This document shows, piece after piece, positions 31,556-40,877 of a stretch of 64,000 bases of DNA (the stretch's first letter is position 1; each line of letters opens with the position of its first letter). The position numbers and the translations under genes are program-made. Below the pieces are notes generated by a model. The model was not told where the DNA came from, ran no database searches, and worked only from the letters and a program-made list of their open reading frames with translations. Origin of the DNA: HGM12587 sp964602445 (GTDB lineage Bacteria > Bacillota > Clostridia > Lachnospirales > Lachnospiraceae). The DNA is taken from NCBI GenBank assembly GCA_964602445.1, contig CAZRQV010000006.1, positions 9,314 to 73,313 on the forward strand, read 5' to 3'.

Positions 31556-32002
31556 ATGAACGAAATTATGATCCTGTGGATCATCGTTTTGATCGTGACG
31601 TTGGTGATCGAAATTGGGACTCTTGGTCTGACGACGATCTGGTTTACCGGCGGAGCGATGGGAGCTTTGATCGTAGAAATTCTGGGTGGAAATATTTATT
31701 TCCAGCTGGCGGTATTTCTGATCCTTTCGCTGGTGCTGTTATGTTTTACACGCCCGGTTGCTGTAAAATATTTTAACAGAGAGCGGACCACGACCAATCT
31801 GGATCGTCTGATCGGGAAAAAGGCAGTGGTAACGGCAGACATATGGAATCTGCAGGAATCTGGAATGGCAGCAGTTGACGGAATGGAGTGGACTGCCAGA
31901 AGCAAAAATGCAGAAGATCATTTTGTCCAGGGGCAGATCGTCAGAATCACTGCTATTCAGGGAGTGAAGCTGATCGTAGAAGCTGACGAAGAAAAGAACT
32001 AA
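31556..32002 (+). CDS. NfeD-family membrane protein
   Basis: 148 residues: two to three membrane helices (about 3-70), then a C-terminal OB-fold of the NfeD type (VVTADIWNLQESGMAAVDGMEW ... GQIVRITAIQGVKLIVE). NfeD short proteins work with SPFH/slipin proteins; the next gene, 17 bp downstream, is such a partner. GGTGG upstream of ATG 31556 serves as ribosome binding site. The pair is thought to organise membrane microdomains. Confidence 0.88.
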   Translation: MNEIMILWIIVLIVTLVIEIGTLGLTTIWFTGGAMGALIVEILGGNIYFQLAVFLILSLVLLCFTRPVAVKYFNRERTTTNLDRLIGKKAVVTADIWNLQESGMAAVDGMEWTARSKNAEDHFVQGQIVRITAIQGVKLIVEADEEKN

Positions 32003-32019
32003 GGAAAAGGAGAAAGTGT

Positions 32020-32934
32020 ATGTTTATTTTATTGATTATTTTATTGATCCTTTTGATCATGGTTTTGGTGCCATGTATTACCATTGTTCCGCAGGCAAAG
32101 GCATACGTGATTGAACGTTTGGGAGCATATCAGGCAACCTGGAATGTAGGTTTTCATGTGAAACTTCCGGTGGTCGACCGCGTGGCAAAAAGGGTAAATT
32201 TGAAAGAACAGGTAGCAGATTTCCCACCGCAGCCGGTAATCACGAAAGATAATGTAACGATGAGCATTGACAGTGTTGTGTTTTATCAGATTACAGATCC
32301 GAAGCTGTTTGTATACGGTGTGGAAAAACCAATGCTGGCCATTGAAAATCTGACCGCAACCACACTTCGTAATATCATCGGTGATCTGGAACTGGATCAG
32401 ACACTGACCAGCCGTGAAACCATTAACACCCAGATGCGTGCAGCACTGGATCTGGCAACAGACCCATGGGGAATTAAAGTCAATCGTGTGGAATTAAAAA
32501 ATATCGTTCCTCCGGCAGAAATCCAGAGTGCCATGGAAAAACAGATGAAAGCAGAACGTGAACGAAGAGAAGCCGTAACCCGTGCAGAAGGGGATAAGAG
32601 AGCAAAGATTCTGGAAGCAGAAGGGGAAAAAGAATCTGCCATCTTACGTGCGGAAGCCGATAAGGAAGCAGCGATTCTCAGAGCAGACGCTGCGAAAGAA
32701 AAGATGATCCGTGAGGCAGAAGGGGAAGCGAAAGCGATCCTTGCAATTCAGCAGGCAAATGCAGATGGAATCCGTATGCTGAAAGAAGCAGGCGCAGATG
32801 AAGCGGTACTCAAATTAAAGAGTCTGGAAGCGTTCGAAAAAGTAGCAGACGGTCAGGCGACCACCATCCTTCTTCCATCAGAACTGCAGGGAATTGCAAG
32901 CGTTGCATCTGCATTCAAAGAGACAGTGAAATAA
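32020..32934 (+). CDS. SPFH/Band 7 (slipin/QmcA-like) protein
   Basis: 304 residues. One N-terminal membrane anchor (about 1-20) is followed by the SPFH domain (VPQAKAYVIERLGAY, VSIDSVVFYQITDP, IGDLELDQTLTSRETIN) and a long A/E/K/R-rich coiled coil (about 180-250). It forms oligomeric rings in the membrane, often with NfeD or proteases. AAAGGAGAAAG precedes the start, and the gene closes the NfeD-SPFH operon. Confidence 0.93.
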   Translation: MFILLIILLILLIMVLVPCITIVPQAKAYVIERLGAYQATWNVGFHVKLPVVDRVAKRVNLKEQVADFPPQPVITKDNVTMSIDSVVFYQITDPKLFVYGVEKPMLAIENLTATTLRNIIGDLELDQTLTSRETINTQMRAALDLATDPWGIKVNRVELKNIVPPAEIQSAMEKQMKAERERREAVTRAEGDKRAKILEAEGEKESAILRAEADKEAAILRADAAKEKMIREAEGEAKAILAIQQANADGIRMLKEAGADEAVLKLKSLEAFEKVADGQATTILLPSELQGIASVASAFKETVK

Positions 32935-32950
32935 AGAATTATTTATGATA

Positions 32951-32981
32951 AGAAAATGCAGTCTTCGGGCTGCATTTTTCT
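32951..32981 (+). terminator. Terminator of the NfeD-SPFH operon
   Basis: GAAAATGCAG TCTTCGGG CTGCATTTTTC, with T run. Confidence 0.9.
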
Positions 32982-33086
32982 TGCATTTACCCGATAAGTT
33001 CTTTGGAAGGAATGTTGCTGTATCAGGTGTTCTGTGTTATACTAAAGAGTATGCGTAAAGTTAAGGAAATACATAGGAGAATAAAG

Positions 33087-34451
33087 ATGGAAAAAGAATT
33101 ACAACAGGAGAACAAGATGGGCGTAATGCCGATCACAAAATTGATCATTACGATGTCCCTTCCAATCATGGCTTCCATGTTGGTGCAGGCGTTATATAAC
33201 ATCGTAGACAGTGTGTTTGTTGCGAAGATCAGCGAAAATGCGCTGACAGCGGTTTCGATGGCATTCCCGATCCAAAATCTGATGATCGCGGTGGGAACCG
33301 GAACCGGAGTAGGTGTGAATGCTCTTCTGGCAAGAAATCTTGGTGCAAAAGATTATAAAAAGGTAAGCCAGATTGCAAATCATGCAGTATTTCTTGCAGT
33401 TGCAAGTTATGTTGTATTTTTACTGGTAGGGCTGTTTGGTGCAGAAGCATTTTTCAGAAGCCAGACAAACATTGAAGAAATCGTTCAGTATGGTACAGAA
33501 TATGTACGGATCTGCTGCTGTTTAAGTATCGGTATGTTTTTACAGATTTTCTTTGAACGTATGCTTCAAGCCACAGGAAAAACGATCTACTCGATGGTTT
33601 CTCAGGGACTGGGAGCGATCATTAACATTATCATGGACCCGATTTTAATCTTTGGTCTTTTCGGACTGCCGAAAATGGGTGTTGCGGGAGCAGCATTGGC
33701 TACCGTTCTTGGCCAGATTGCAGGCGGTATCATCGGTATTATTTTGAATCATAAGAAAAATCATGAAGTTCAGATTCATCTGAAAGGATTTAAACCGGAA
33801 TTTGCGGTTGTAAAACAGATCTACGGAATTGGAATTCCTTCAATCATCATGGCGTCTATCGGTTCTGTTATGAATTATGGTATGAACCGTATTTTGTTAG
33901 GATTTACTTCTACCGCAGCCGCAGTATTCGGTATTTATTATAAACTGCAGAGTTTTATCTTCATGCCGGTATTCGGTCTGAACAATGGAGTGATTCCGAT
34001 CATTTCCTATAACTACGGTGCAGGAAAAAGAGAACGAGTGTTAAAGGCGTTAAAGACCAGTATTGTACTGGCAGTAGGAATCATGGTGATTGGTCTTTTG
34101 GTATTCCAGACATTGCCGAATCAGCTTCTGGCAATGTTTGAAGCATCGGATCAGCTTTTACAGATCGGTGTTCCGGCGCTTCGGATCATCAGTCTGAGCT
34201 TTGTCTTTGCAGGTGTGGGCATTGCATGTTCCAGTGCATTCCAGGCACTTGGAAATGCGGTTTACAGTATGCTCATGTCCTTCGCAAGACAGTTGGTTGT
34301 ACTGCTTCCGGTGGCATATCTGTTATCTTTAAGCGGAAATGTAGGTTTGGTCTGGTATGCGTTCCCGATCGCAGAAATTGCTTCTACTTGTGTGTGCACC
34401 ATTTTTATGGTACAGATCAATAAAAAAGTAATTTCAAAAATCGGACGATAA
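33087..34451 (+). CDS. MATE-family multidrug/Na+ antiporter
   Basis: 454 residues with twelve hydrophobic segments. It starts MEKELQQENKMGVMPITKLIITMSLP and has the MATE pattern MLVQALYNIVDSVFVAKIS and NALTAVSMAFPIQNL in the first half, with the repeat in the second half (GINGVIPIISYNYGAGKRER-like stretch). It exports cationic drugs or metabolites in exchange for Na+ or H+. Start at ATG 33087 with AGGAGA upstream; the longer frame from 33003 has no ribosome binding site. The DMT gene follows almost immediately. Confidence 0.92.
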   Translation: MEKELQQENKMGVMPITKLIITMSLPIMASMLVQALYNIVDSVFVAKISENALTAVSMAFPIQNLMIAVGTGTGVGVNALLARNLGAKDYKKVSQIANHAVFLAVASYVVFLLVGLFGAEAFFRSQTNIEEIVQYGTEYVRICCCLSIGMFLQIFFERMLQATGKTIYSMVSQGLGAIINIIMDPILIFGLFGLPKMGVAGAALATVLGQIAGGIIGIILNHKKNHEVQIHLKGFKPEFAVVKQIYGIGIPSIIMASIGSVMNYGMNRILLGFTSTAAAVFGIYYKLQSFIFMPVFGLNNGVIPIISYNYGAGKRERVLKALKTSIVLAVGIMVIGLLVFQTLPNQLLAMFEASDQLLQIGVPALRIISLSFVFAGVGIACSSAFQALGNAVYSMLMSFARQLVVLLPVAYLLSLSGNVGLVWYAFPIAEIASTCVCTIFMVQINKKVISKIGR

Positions 34452-34462
34452 GGATGAAAAAC

Positions 34463-35404
34463 ATGAAAAAAACAGGAAAGATGAAAAGTGAACTGCTGTT
34501 GTTTTTGACAGCACTTGTCTGGGGTGCAGCATTTGTAGCGCAGAGTGTAGGCGGTGATGCCATTGGATGTTTGACATTTAATGGCGGCAGATTTTTGATC
34601 GGAGGACTGGTACTGATTCCGGTGATCCTGATCATGGATCAGCAGAAGAAAAAAGAAATGGGGAAAGAATGCTTTTCCAAATGGAAAAAGGAGCATAGAG
34701 ACTGGATTCCGGGCGGGATCAGCTGTGGTCTGATGCTCTGTATTGCCAGCAACATTCAGCAGGTAGGAATTTCCATGACAACAGTCGGAAAAGCCGGATT
34801 TATCACAGCAATGTATATTCTCATCGTCCCGATCCTGGGAATTTTCATGAAAAAGAAAGCCGGATGGAAAATGTGGACAGGTGTTCTGCTGGCAATGGCA
34901 GGGCTGTACCTGCTCTGTATGACCAGTGAGAGCTTTTCCTTATCCAGAGGAGATTTTCTCATTCTGATCAGTTCCTTCTTTTTTGCAATTCATATTATGA
35001 TCATCGATCATTATTCACCAAAATGTGACGGCGTACGTATGAGCTGTGTACAGTTTCTCGTATGCGGTGTCTTTTCGACGATCATGGCATTTGTATTTGA
35101 AACACCAACTGTGGGCGGAATCATGCAGGGCTGGCTTCCGCTTCTGTATGCGGGGGTACTTTCCTGCGGACTGGGTTATACCCTTCAGATTATCGGACAG
35201 AAACATACAGACCCGACCGTTGCTTCTTTGATCTTAAGTCTGGAAAGCGTATTTTCTGTCATCGCAGGATGGCTGATCTTACGGGAAACATTGAGCGGAA
35301 GAGAATTTTTTGGCTGTGCATTAATGCTTGCAGCCATCATGCTTGCACAGATGCCGGAGAGGTCTGACTGCAAAAATATGGTATGTCAGGCAGAGTTTGA
35401 ATAA
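34463..35404 (+). CDS. DMT-superfamily (EamA) transporter
   Basis: 313 residues, ten membrane helices as two EamA repeats (GAAFVAQSVGGDAIG in the first, LSCGLGYTLQIIGQKHTDPTVASLILSLESVF in the second). Exporter of metabolites or amino acids, substrate unknown. I prefer ATG 34463 to 34454, because TAAGGA lies 8 bp ahead of it. It sits right behind the MATE gene and is presumably co-transcribed with it. Confidence 0.88.
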   Translation: MKKTGKMKSELLLFLTALVWGAAFVAQSVGGDAIGCLTFNGGRFLIGGLVLIPVILIMDQQKKKEMGKECFSKWKKEHRDWIPGGISCGLMLCIASNIQQVGISMTTVGKAGFITAMYILIVPILGIFMKKKAGWKMWTGVLLAMAGLYLLCMTSESFSLSRGDFLILISSFFFAIHIMIIDHYSPKCDGVRMSCVQFLVCGVFSTIMAFVFETPTVGGIMQGWLPLLYAGVLSCGLGYTLQIIGQKHTDPTVASLILSLESVFSVIAGWLILRETLSGREFFGCALMLAAIMLAQMPERSDCKNMVCQAEFE

Positions 35405-35508
35405 TCTGGCGGAAAGTCCTAAGATTTCGTTGTTTTTTCTGAAAATTTAGAGTATCATAAAAACAGAAAATTATATTCGGAAAAAACTATTTTATGGGGG
35501 AAAAATCA

Positions 35509-36960
35509 ATGAAAAAGATTTTATTCGCAACATCTGAGTGCGTACCGTTTATTAAAACAGGCGGTCTTGCAGACGTAGCAGGTGCACTTCCAAAAGCTTT
35601 TAATAAAGAGGAGTTTGATGTACGTGTAATCCTGCCGAATTATCGTTGCATTCCTGATAAGTATAGAAATGAATTCGAATACCTGGGACATTTTTATCTG
35701 AACCATGGCGGAAAATTCACAGATACTCATTGCGGAGTGATGCGTTATCAGTTAGACGGAATCACCTATTATTTTATCGATAATCTGTTTTATTTTGGCG
35801 GTGAAAAACCTTATGGAGATATCAGAGGAGATGTGGAAAAATTCACATTTTTCTCAAAGGCAGTGCTGTCTGTATTAAAGATGATCGATTTTAGACCGGA
35901 TCTGATCCATTGCCATGACTGGCAGACCGGATTCATCCCGGTATATTTGAAAAACGAATTTGCAGCAGATCCATATTTCCATAATATTAAGACCATATTT
36001 ACCATTCATAATCTGAAATTCCAGGGTATTTGGGATATTAAGACCATGAAAGAAATTACCGGTTTTGGAGATTATCTGTTCACTCCGGACAAGCTGGAAT
36101 ACAAACGTGATGCCAATATGTTAAAAGGCGGTCTGACTTATGCAGATTATATCACCACAGTTTCTAAAACTTATGCAGAAGAAATTCAGACTGCGGAATA
36201 CGGCGAAGGCTTAGAAGGGCTGCTCCAGTCCCGTCACTTCGATATGTATGGAATTGTAAACGGTATTGATTATAATGTGTACAATCCGGAAACAGATCCG
36301 AACATTTATGTAAATTACAATGCGAAAAACTGGAGAAAGAAAAAAGCAGAAAACAAAGAAAAACTGCAGGAAGAATTAGGTCTTCCGGTAGACAAAGATA
36401 AATATATGATCGGTCTGATCTCCCGTTTGACAGATCAGAAAGGTCTTGACCTGATCAATGCGGTGATGGAAGGCATTTTGGACGAACATACCCAGTTTGT
36501 TGTCATCGGTACAGGAGAAGGTCGTTATGAGGATATGTTCCGTCATTATGCATGGACAAGACCGGAACAGGTATCTGCAAACATCTGTTATTCCAACAGT
36601 CTGGCACAGAAGCTGTATGCAGCGGCAGATGCATTTTTGATGCCGTCCAGATTTGAGCCTTGCGGACTGACTCAGCTGATTTCCTTCCGCTATGGTACGG
36701 TGCCGATCGTGCGTGAAACCGGCGGTCTGAAAGATACCGTTGTGCCTTATAACGAATACGAAAATACAGGAGACGGATTCTCCTTTACGAACTATGATGC
36801 AGGAGATATGCTGAATGTGATCAACTATTCAAAACATATTTTCTACGATCAGAAAGAACAATGGAATGAAATGGTAGACAGAGGCATGGCAAAGGATTTC
36901 TCCTGGGCTGTTTCCTCTGAGGAGTATGCAGAAATCTATCGCTGGCTGATCGGCTGGTAG
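35509..36960 (+). CDS. glgA: Glycogen synthase (ADP-glucose, GT5)
   Basis: Extends alpha-1,4-glucan chains from ADP-glucose. The 483-residue protein begins MKKILFATSECVPFIKTGGLADVAG with the KTGGL motif that binds ADP-glucose. It has HCHDWQTG, the second-domain hinge LISRLTDQKGLDL, and the catalytic block PSRFEPCGLTQL. Start at ATG 35509 behind TGGGGGA. It stands alone; the other glg genes are not in the window. Confidence 0.95.
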   Translation: MKKILFATSECVPFIKTGGLADVAGALPKAFNKEEFDVRVILPNYRCIPDKYRNEFEYLGHFYLNHGGKFTDTHCGVMRYQLDGITYYFIDNLFYFGGEKPYGDIRGDVEKFTFFSKAVLSVLKMIDFRPDLIHCHDWQTGFIPVYLKNEFAADPYFHNIKTIFTIHNLKFQGIWDIKTMKEITGFGDYLFTPDKLEYKRDANMLKGGLTYADYITTVSKTYAEEIQTAEYGEGLEGLLQSRHFDMYGIVNGIDYNVYNPETDPNIYVNYNAKNWRKKKAENKEKLQEELGLPVDKDKYMIGLISRLTDQKGLDLINAVMEGILDEHTQFVVIGTGEGRYEDMFRHYAWTRPEQVSANICYSNSLAQKLYAAADAFLMPSRFEPCGLTQLISFRYGTVPIVRETGGLKDTVVPYNEYENTGDGFSFTNYDAGDMLNVINYSKHIFYDQKEQWNEMVDRGMAKDFSWAVSSEEYAEIYRWLIGW

Positions 36961-36980
36961 GTTTTGGTACTGAACAAAGA

Positions 36981-37010
36981 AAAGAGCTTGTGAAAACAAG
37001 CTCTTTTTTG
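36981..37010. terminator. Terminator between glgA and the histidine kinase
   Basis: AAAGAGCTTGT GAAA ACAAGCTCTTT followed by TTT; A and T runs on both sides let it serve both convergent genes. Confidence 0.92.
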
Positions 37011-37013
37011 AAA

Positions 37014-37700
37014 TTATGAATATGAAACAGATTGTTGAATCAGCGGAAGAGTCAAATGAACGACGGTTCCCGCAGCAGGGGTAGAATTGACAGAAATCGT
37101 TCCATTGTGGGCTTCCATAATGTTTTTCACGATTGGCAGTCCCAGTCCTGTTCCATAAGATTTGGTAGTGTGAAATGGTTCAAAAATATGCAGCATCTGC
37201 TGTTCGCTCATACCGCAGCCCTGGTCTTTTACGAAGATGTGCAGCAGCGTGTCATCAGAAAAGATCTGTAATTCGATCGGAGTTCCAGAAGGAGAACTTT
37301 CGGCTGCATTTTTCAGCAGATTGATCACTGCCTGCCGCAGCTTGAGAGAATCTGCATCGAAATCAAGATCGGGATCCGGACAATGTAAGGTCAGAGAAAT
37401 GCCCTGTTCTAACAGGTAGCTTTCCATGGATTCCAGAAGATCTTCCGTGAAATCAAAAAGATTGATCCGGCTGATGTTCAGCAGCCCGCTCTTTTGAAAG
37501 GAAGAGAGCTCATTGATGAGCAGACAAAGATTCTGCACATCTTTCATAGTCTGGTTCCAGAAACGGAAGTCCTGAACTTCCGGATGTTCTTCTTCGATCA
37601 GCTGCAGAGAGCTGTTGATCAGAGTCAGAGGATTTTTGATTTCGTGGAACATTTTGGACAGTTTTAAAGAATCTTCAGAGAAAGGATTTGTCTTTCGCAT
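37014..37700 (-). CDS. Small soluble sensor histidine kinase
   Basis: 228 residues: a HisKA dimerisation domain with phosphoacceptor H19 in MFHEIKNPL, followed by HATPase_c with N-box NLLKNAAE (N131), G1 DQGCGM (159-164), F-box FEPFHTTK and G2 GTGLGL (184-189). There is no sensor or membrane domain, and no response regulator gene nearby. Orphan kinases of this kind in spore formers often feed Spo0A. Start at ATG 37700 with GAGGTGAT upstream. The frame open to 37823 adds an unlikely N-terminus. Confidence 0.87.
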   Translation of the reverse strand: MRKTNPFSEDSLKLSKMFHEIKNPLTLINSSLQLIEEEHPEVQDFRFWNQTMKDVQNLCLLINELSSFQKSGLLNISRINLFDFTEDLLESMESYLLEQGISLTLHCPDPDLDFDADSLKLRQAVINLLKNAAESSPSGTPIELQIFSDDTLLHIFVKDQGCGMSEQQMLHIFEPFHTTKSYGTGLGLPIVKNIMEAHNGTISVNSTPAAGTVVHLTLPLIQQSVSYS

Positions 37701-37942
37701 AGTTATCACCTCAAAAAAAGCGTAGCATTGGTGAGGGCAGTTTGACAACAGAAATCGTCCGACAAATTTCGACAGAAGACTGGCAAAAGAGCAAGTATGC
37801 AAATAAATATATCTATGGTACAATTCAAGAATTCAAATAAAAGATAGGATTGATCTGACTGATCCAGCATACTCTGTGCAGGCAGAGAAGTGCAGATTGG
37901 CAGTTACCGGAAAGCAATAGAGCCACAGAGAGGAGAAAAATC

Positions 37943-38350
37943 ATGAGAGAAGAAAATTGTATTTTTTGTAAAATAATCGGAGGAGAAATTCCATCTGCAA
38001 AATTGTATGAAGACGAAGATTTTGTAATCATTTTAGATGCAGGTCCGGCATCTTTGGGACATGCATTGATCCTGCCGAAGGAACATTATGCCAATGTTTT
38101 TGAAATGCCGGAAGAACTGCTTGCAAAATGTATCAATCTTGCAAAAGTGTGGGGAGAAAAGCTGGTGAAAGGGTTAAATGCAGATGGTCTGAATCTGGTA
38201 CAGAATAACGGACTTGCTGCGGGACAGACCGTATTCCATTATCATTTACATATGATCCCTCGCTATGAAAATGACACGGTGGGCGAACTTTGGACACCGG
38301 GAAAATTGACTGATGAAATGAGACAGGAAATTTTAGAAAAAGTAAAATAG
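37943..38350 (+). CDS. HIT-family nucleotide hydrolase (Hint type)
   Basis: 135 residues with C-x-x-C (CIFC) near the N-terminus and the histidine triad H99-x-H101-x-H103 in VFHYHLHMIP. It hydrolyses nucleoside phosphoramidates or other nucleotide conjugates. GAGAGGAG is upstream. The sigma-factor gene starts 18 bp after its stop, suggesting one transcript. Confidence 0.93.
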   Translation: MREENCIFCKIIGGEIPSAKLYEDEDFVIILDAGPASLGHALILPKEHYANVFEMPEELLAKCINLAKVWGEKLVKGLNADGLNLVQNNGLAAGQTVFHYHLHMIPRYENDTVGELWTPGKLTDEMRQEILEKVK

Positions 38351-38368
38351 AGTTAAGAGTAACAAAAG

Positions 38369-38911
38369 ATGAGTGAAAAACTGGAGAGATTTAATAAATA
38401 TCTGAATCTTTATCAGAAATTGGTAATGAAAAATGTAGAGAAGTATGTTGCGCGCCGTTATGTAGAAGATGTAGTTCAGGAAACTTATCTGAAAATGTTT
38501 GAACATCTGGATGCATTGGAAGATGCGAGAATCAAAAACTGGCTGATCGTAATTTCAGGGAATATTGCCAAAGACTATGCGAAAAAAGGCGGCTCTATCG
38601 AGGATGAAACCGCAGATCCGGTCATTGTACATCATTCCATGAAACGGAAGGCAGAATCAGCGGAAGCCTGTTATGAAGAAGCAGAAAGACAAAAGGCAGT
38701 CTTTCGTATTTTGACGACTGCCCTTGATCTTCTGTATGAGAAAAATCCCAACTGGTATTATGTGATGATCGATTCCTGTTTCTTCCAAATGAGCAGTATC
38801 CAGATTGCAAAAGCACTGAAAACAACCTCAGGAAATGTGGATGTAATGAAAGTCAGAGCCAGAAAATATCTGCATGACAAACTGGGTACAGAAATCGACT
38901 GTATTTTTTAG
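38369..38911 (+). CDS. Sigma-70-family (ECF-like) RNA polymerase sigma factor
   Basis: 180 residues. Region 2 is seen in LYQKLVMKNVEKYVARRYVEDVVQETYLKMFEHLD...ARIKNWLIVISGNIAKDYAKK. Region 4 is in the C-terminal third (SSIQIAKALKTTSGNVDVMKVRARKYLHDKLG). Its stop codon overlaps the convergent murG stop by 4 bp, leaving no room for terminators. An anti-sigma-like membrane protein lies beyond murG at 40068. Confidence 0.85.
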   Translation: MSEKLERFNKYLNLYQKLVMKNVEKYVARRYVEDVVQETYLKMFEHLDALEDARIKNWLIVISGNIAKDYAKKGGSIEDETADPVIVHHSMKRKAESAEACYEEAERQKAVFRILTTALDLLYEKNPNWYYVMIDSCFFQMSSIQIAKALKTTSGNVDVMKVRARKYLHDKLGTEIDCIF

Positions 38912-39972
38912 TTTACAAGTTGTTCTAAAAGATTGATAATGGTATCAATCGAATTACCCATAGGACTGGTTTCCATTGCGGAAATATAGGATTCCCGATG
39001 ATCCCAAAGGGTGTCAAGTGCATTCAGCAGGGAATCACCGTTTAATTCTTCTTCTTCCAGAACTGCAGCGTAACCTTGTTTTTCAAAGGAACGTGCATTC
39101 AGAATCTGGTCTCCGCGGCTGGCAGCAGCTGACAGCGGGATCAGCAGGGAAGGTTTGCGCAGTGCTAAAAATTCGCAGATGGAATTGGCACCGGCGCGGG
39201 AAATCACAAGATCAGAAAGTGCGAAAAGATCCTTTAATTCTTCGGAAATGTATTCGTACTGCACATAGCCGTTTAATGCGGTTAACGTCTGGTCTAATTT
39301 TCCTTTTCCGCAAAGATGGATCACATCAAAACGGGTTAACAGTTTTGGAAGTACGCTTCGAACGGCTTCATTGACCACTACGGAACCTAAACTTCCGCCG
39401 ATGATCAAAAGTACCGGTTTGTTGCCGGAAAGTCCGGTGAAAGCAAGTGCCTTTTGGCGGCTTCCGCTTAACAGCTCCTGGCGGATCGGAGAACCGGTCA
39501 GAACCGCTTTGCCTTTTGGCAGGTGTTCCATGGTTTCCGGGAAGTTACAGCATACTTTTGCTGCAGATGGGAACGACAGCTTATTGGCAAGACCCGGTGT
39601 CATGTCAGATTCGTGGATCACAACAGGGATTTTGCGTCGTCCGGCTGCAATGACCACAGGAACGGATACAAAACCGCCTTTGGAAAATACAACGTCCGGC
39701 TGTAATTCTTTTAACAGTCGGGAGGCTTCGGAAAAGCCCTTTAATACTTTAAACGGATCTGAAAAGTTTTTCAGATCAAAATAACGGCGAAGCTTACCGG
39801 ATGAGATTCCGTAATAAGGAATGTCACAGGCTTCGATCAAACTTTTTTCGATTCCATGATAGGAACCGATATAATGAATATCATAGCCGAGTTCTTTTAA
39901 CTTCGGCAGTAATGCGATATTTGGGGTAACATGGCCGGCTGTACCGCCGCCGGTTAATACAATTCGTTTCAT
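38908..39972 (-). CDS. murG: UDP-GlcNAc:lipid I GlcNAc transferase MurG
   Basis: Adds GlcNAc to lipid I to make lipid II on the inner face of the membrane. The 354-residue GT28 protein has GGGTAGHVTPNIAL, the hydrophobic patch VFSKGGFVSVPVVIAA, HESDMTPGLANK, GGSLGS and the second-domain ISRAGANSICEFLALRKPSLLIPLS. It is isolated from a dcw cell-wall cluster and lies inverted between a sigma factor and an anti-sigma-like gene. Confidence 0.96.
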   Translation of the reverse strand: MKRIVLTGGGTAGHVTPNIALLPKLKELGYDIHYIGSYHGIEKSLIEACDIPYYGISSGKLRRYFDLKNFSDPFKVLKGFSEASRLLKELQPDVVFSKGGFVSVPVVIAAGRRKIPVVIHESDMTPGLANKLSFPSAAKVCCNFPETMEHLPKGKAVLTGSPIRQELLSGSRQKALAFTGLSGNKPVLLIIGGSLGSVVVNEAVRSVLPKLLTRFDVIHLCGKGKLDQTLTALNGYVQYEYISEELKDLFALSDLVISRAGANSICEFLALRKPSLLIPLSAAASRGDQILNARSFEKQGYAAVLEEEELNGDSLLNALDTLWDHRESYISAMETSPMGNSIDTIINLLEQLVN

Positions 39973-40067
39973 AAATACCTCCGTAAGGTTCTGGGCGAAT
40001 ACCCTATCTAAAAAATATTATGATACGCAGAAAACTAAAAGTCAATAAAATCAAAAAAGGAAAAACT

Positions 40068-40808
40068 ATGAAAGAGAAAGATTTTTTTGATCTGACCGCG
40101 CAGATGGAAAAGGAGTGCGGTGATTGGGAAGATTCGGAAGGACTCTCGGAAAAAGCAATCAAGGAACTGATGAAAAAGGTAGAAGCACTGGATGCGGAAG
40201 AAGCCGCAGGAACGGCTTCCAAAGGAACCCATTTTCATATGAAGAAACGGTATTTCTTTTTGCTGGCAGCGGCTATGGTACTGCTGCTTGGAATGGGTGC
40301 CATGGGTGATCAGGCATGGATCTCTCAAAATGAGGATATGAACCGGGCCAGTGAATTTACGACGAAGATTAATAATGAAGAAAAAGAAAGCGTACTTCTG
40401 GAAGAAGAAGCGGTTTATCAGGAGATTGCAGAAGAACTGGGGATTGCACCAATTTGGTTAGGCTATATACCGGAGGGAATGGTATTAGATAGTTATACTG
40501 TAATGGAAAGTACGGGTTGGGCTTATATTAATTATTTATATGAGGGAAATGTAATTTCTGTTCAGATGACAAAAGCGGCAAAAGAAGTTTCCAGCAATAT
40601 TCAGTGGGACGGAGAATATGAAAAATTAAAAGATATTTCCAACGATTATGGATATAAAGAGTACATGGAAGCTTATTGCGTAGATGAAAGTAATCGCAAT
40701 TACGTAGCTGGTATTACGTATGGAAACGGATATTATAAAATTTCCGGATATTTTGATAGAGAAGAGTTTTTGAAAATTTTACAACAAATTTATTTTAAAA
40801 ACCTGTAA
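40068..40808 (+). CDS. Anti-sigma-like single-pass membrane protein (DUF4367 type)
   Basis: 246 residues: an acidic cytoplasmic N-terminus (about 1-60), one membrane helix (KKRYFFLLAAAMVLLLGMG, about 62-82), and an outer domain with PIWLGYIPEGMVLDSYTV, the pattern of DUF4367-type domains found in anti-sigma factors. It probably sequesters a sigma factor at the membrane; the candidate at 38369-38911 is separated from it by murG on the other strand. Start at ATG 40068 behind AAAAAAGGAAAA. Confidence 0.72.
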   Translation: MKEKDFFDLTAQMEKECGDWEDSEGLSEKAIKELMKKVEALDAEEAAGTASKGTHFHMKKRYFFLLAAAMVLLLGMGAMGDQAWISQNEDMNRASEFTTKINNEEKESVLLEEEAVYQEIAEELGIAPIWLGYIPEGMVLDSYTVMESTGWAYINYLYEGNVISVQMTKAAKEVSSNIQWDGEYEKLKDISNDYGYKEYMEAYCVDESNRNYVAGITYGNGYYKISGYFDREEFLKILQQIYFKNL

Positions 40809-40877
40809 GATTTTTGCTTCTTAATCGTATTAATAGTGTAGACGTTTACAAAATACGATGGAAAGGAGCAGCATTTT

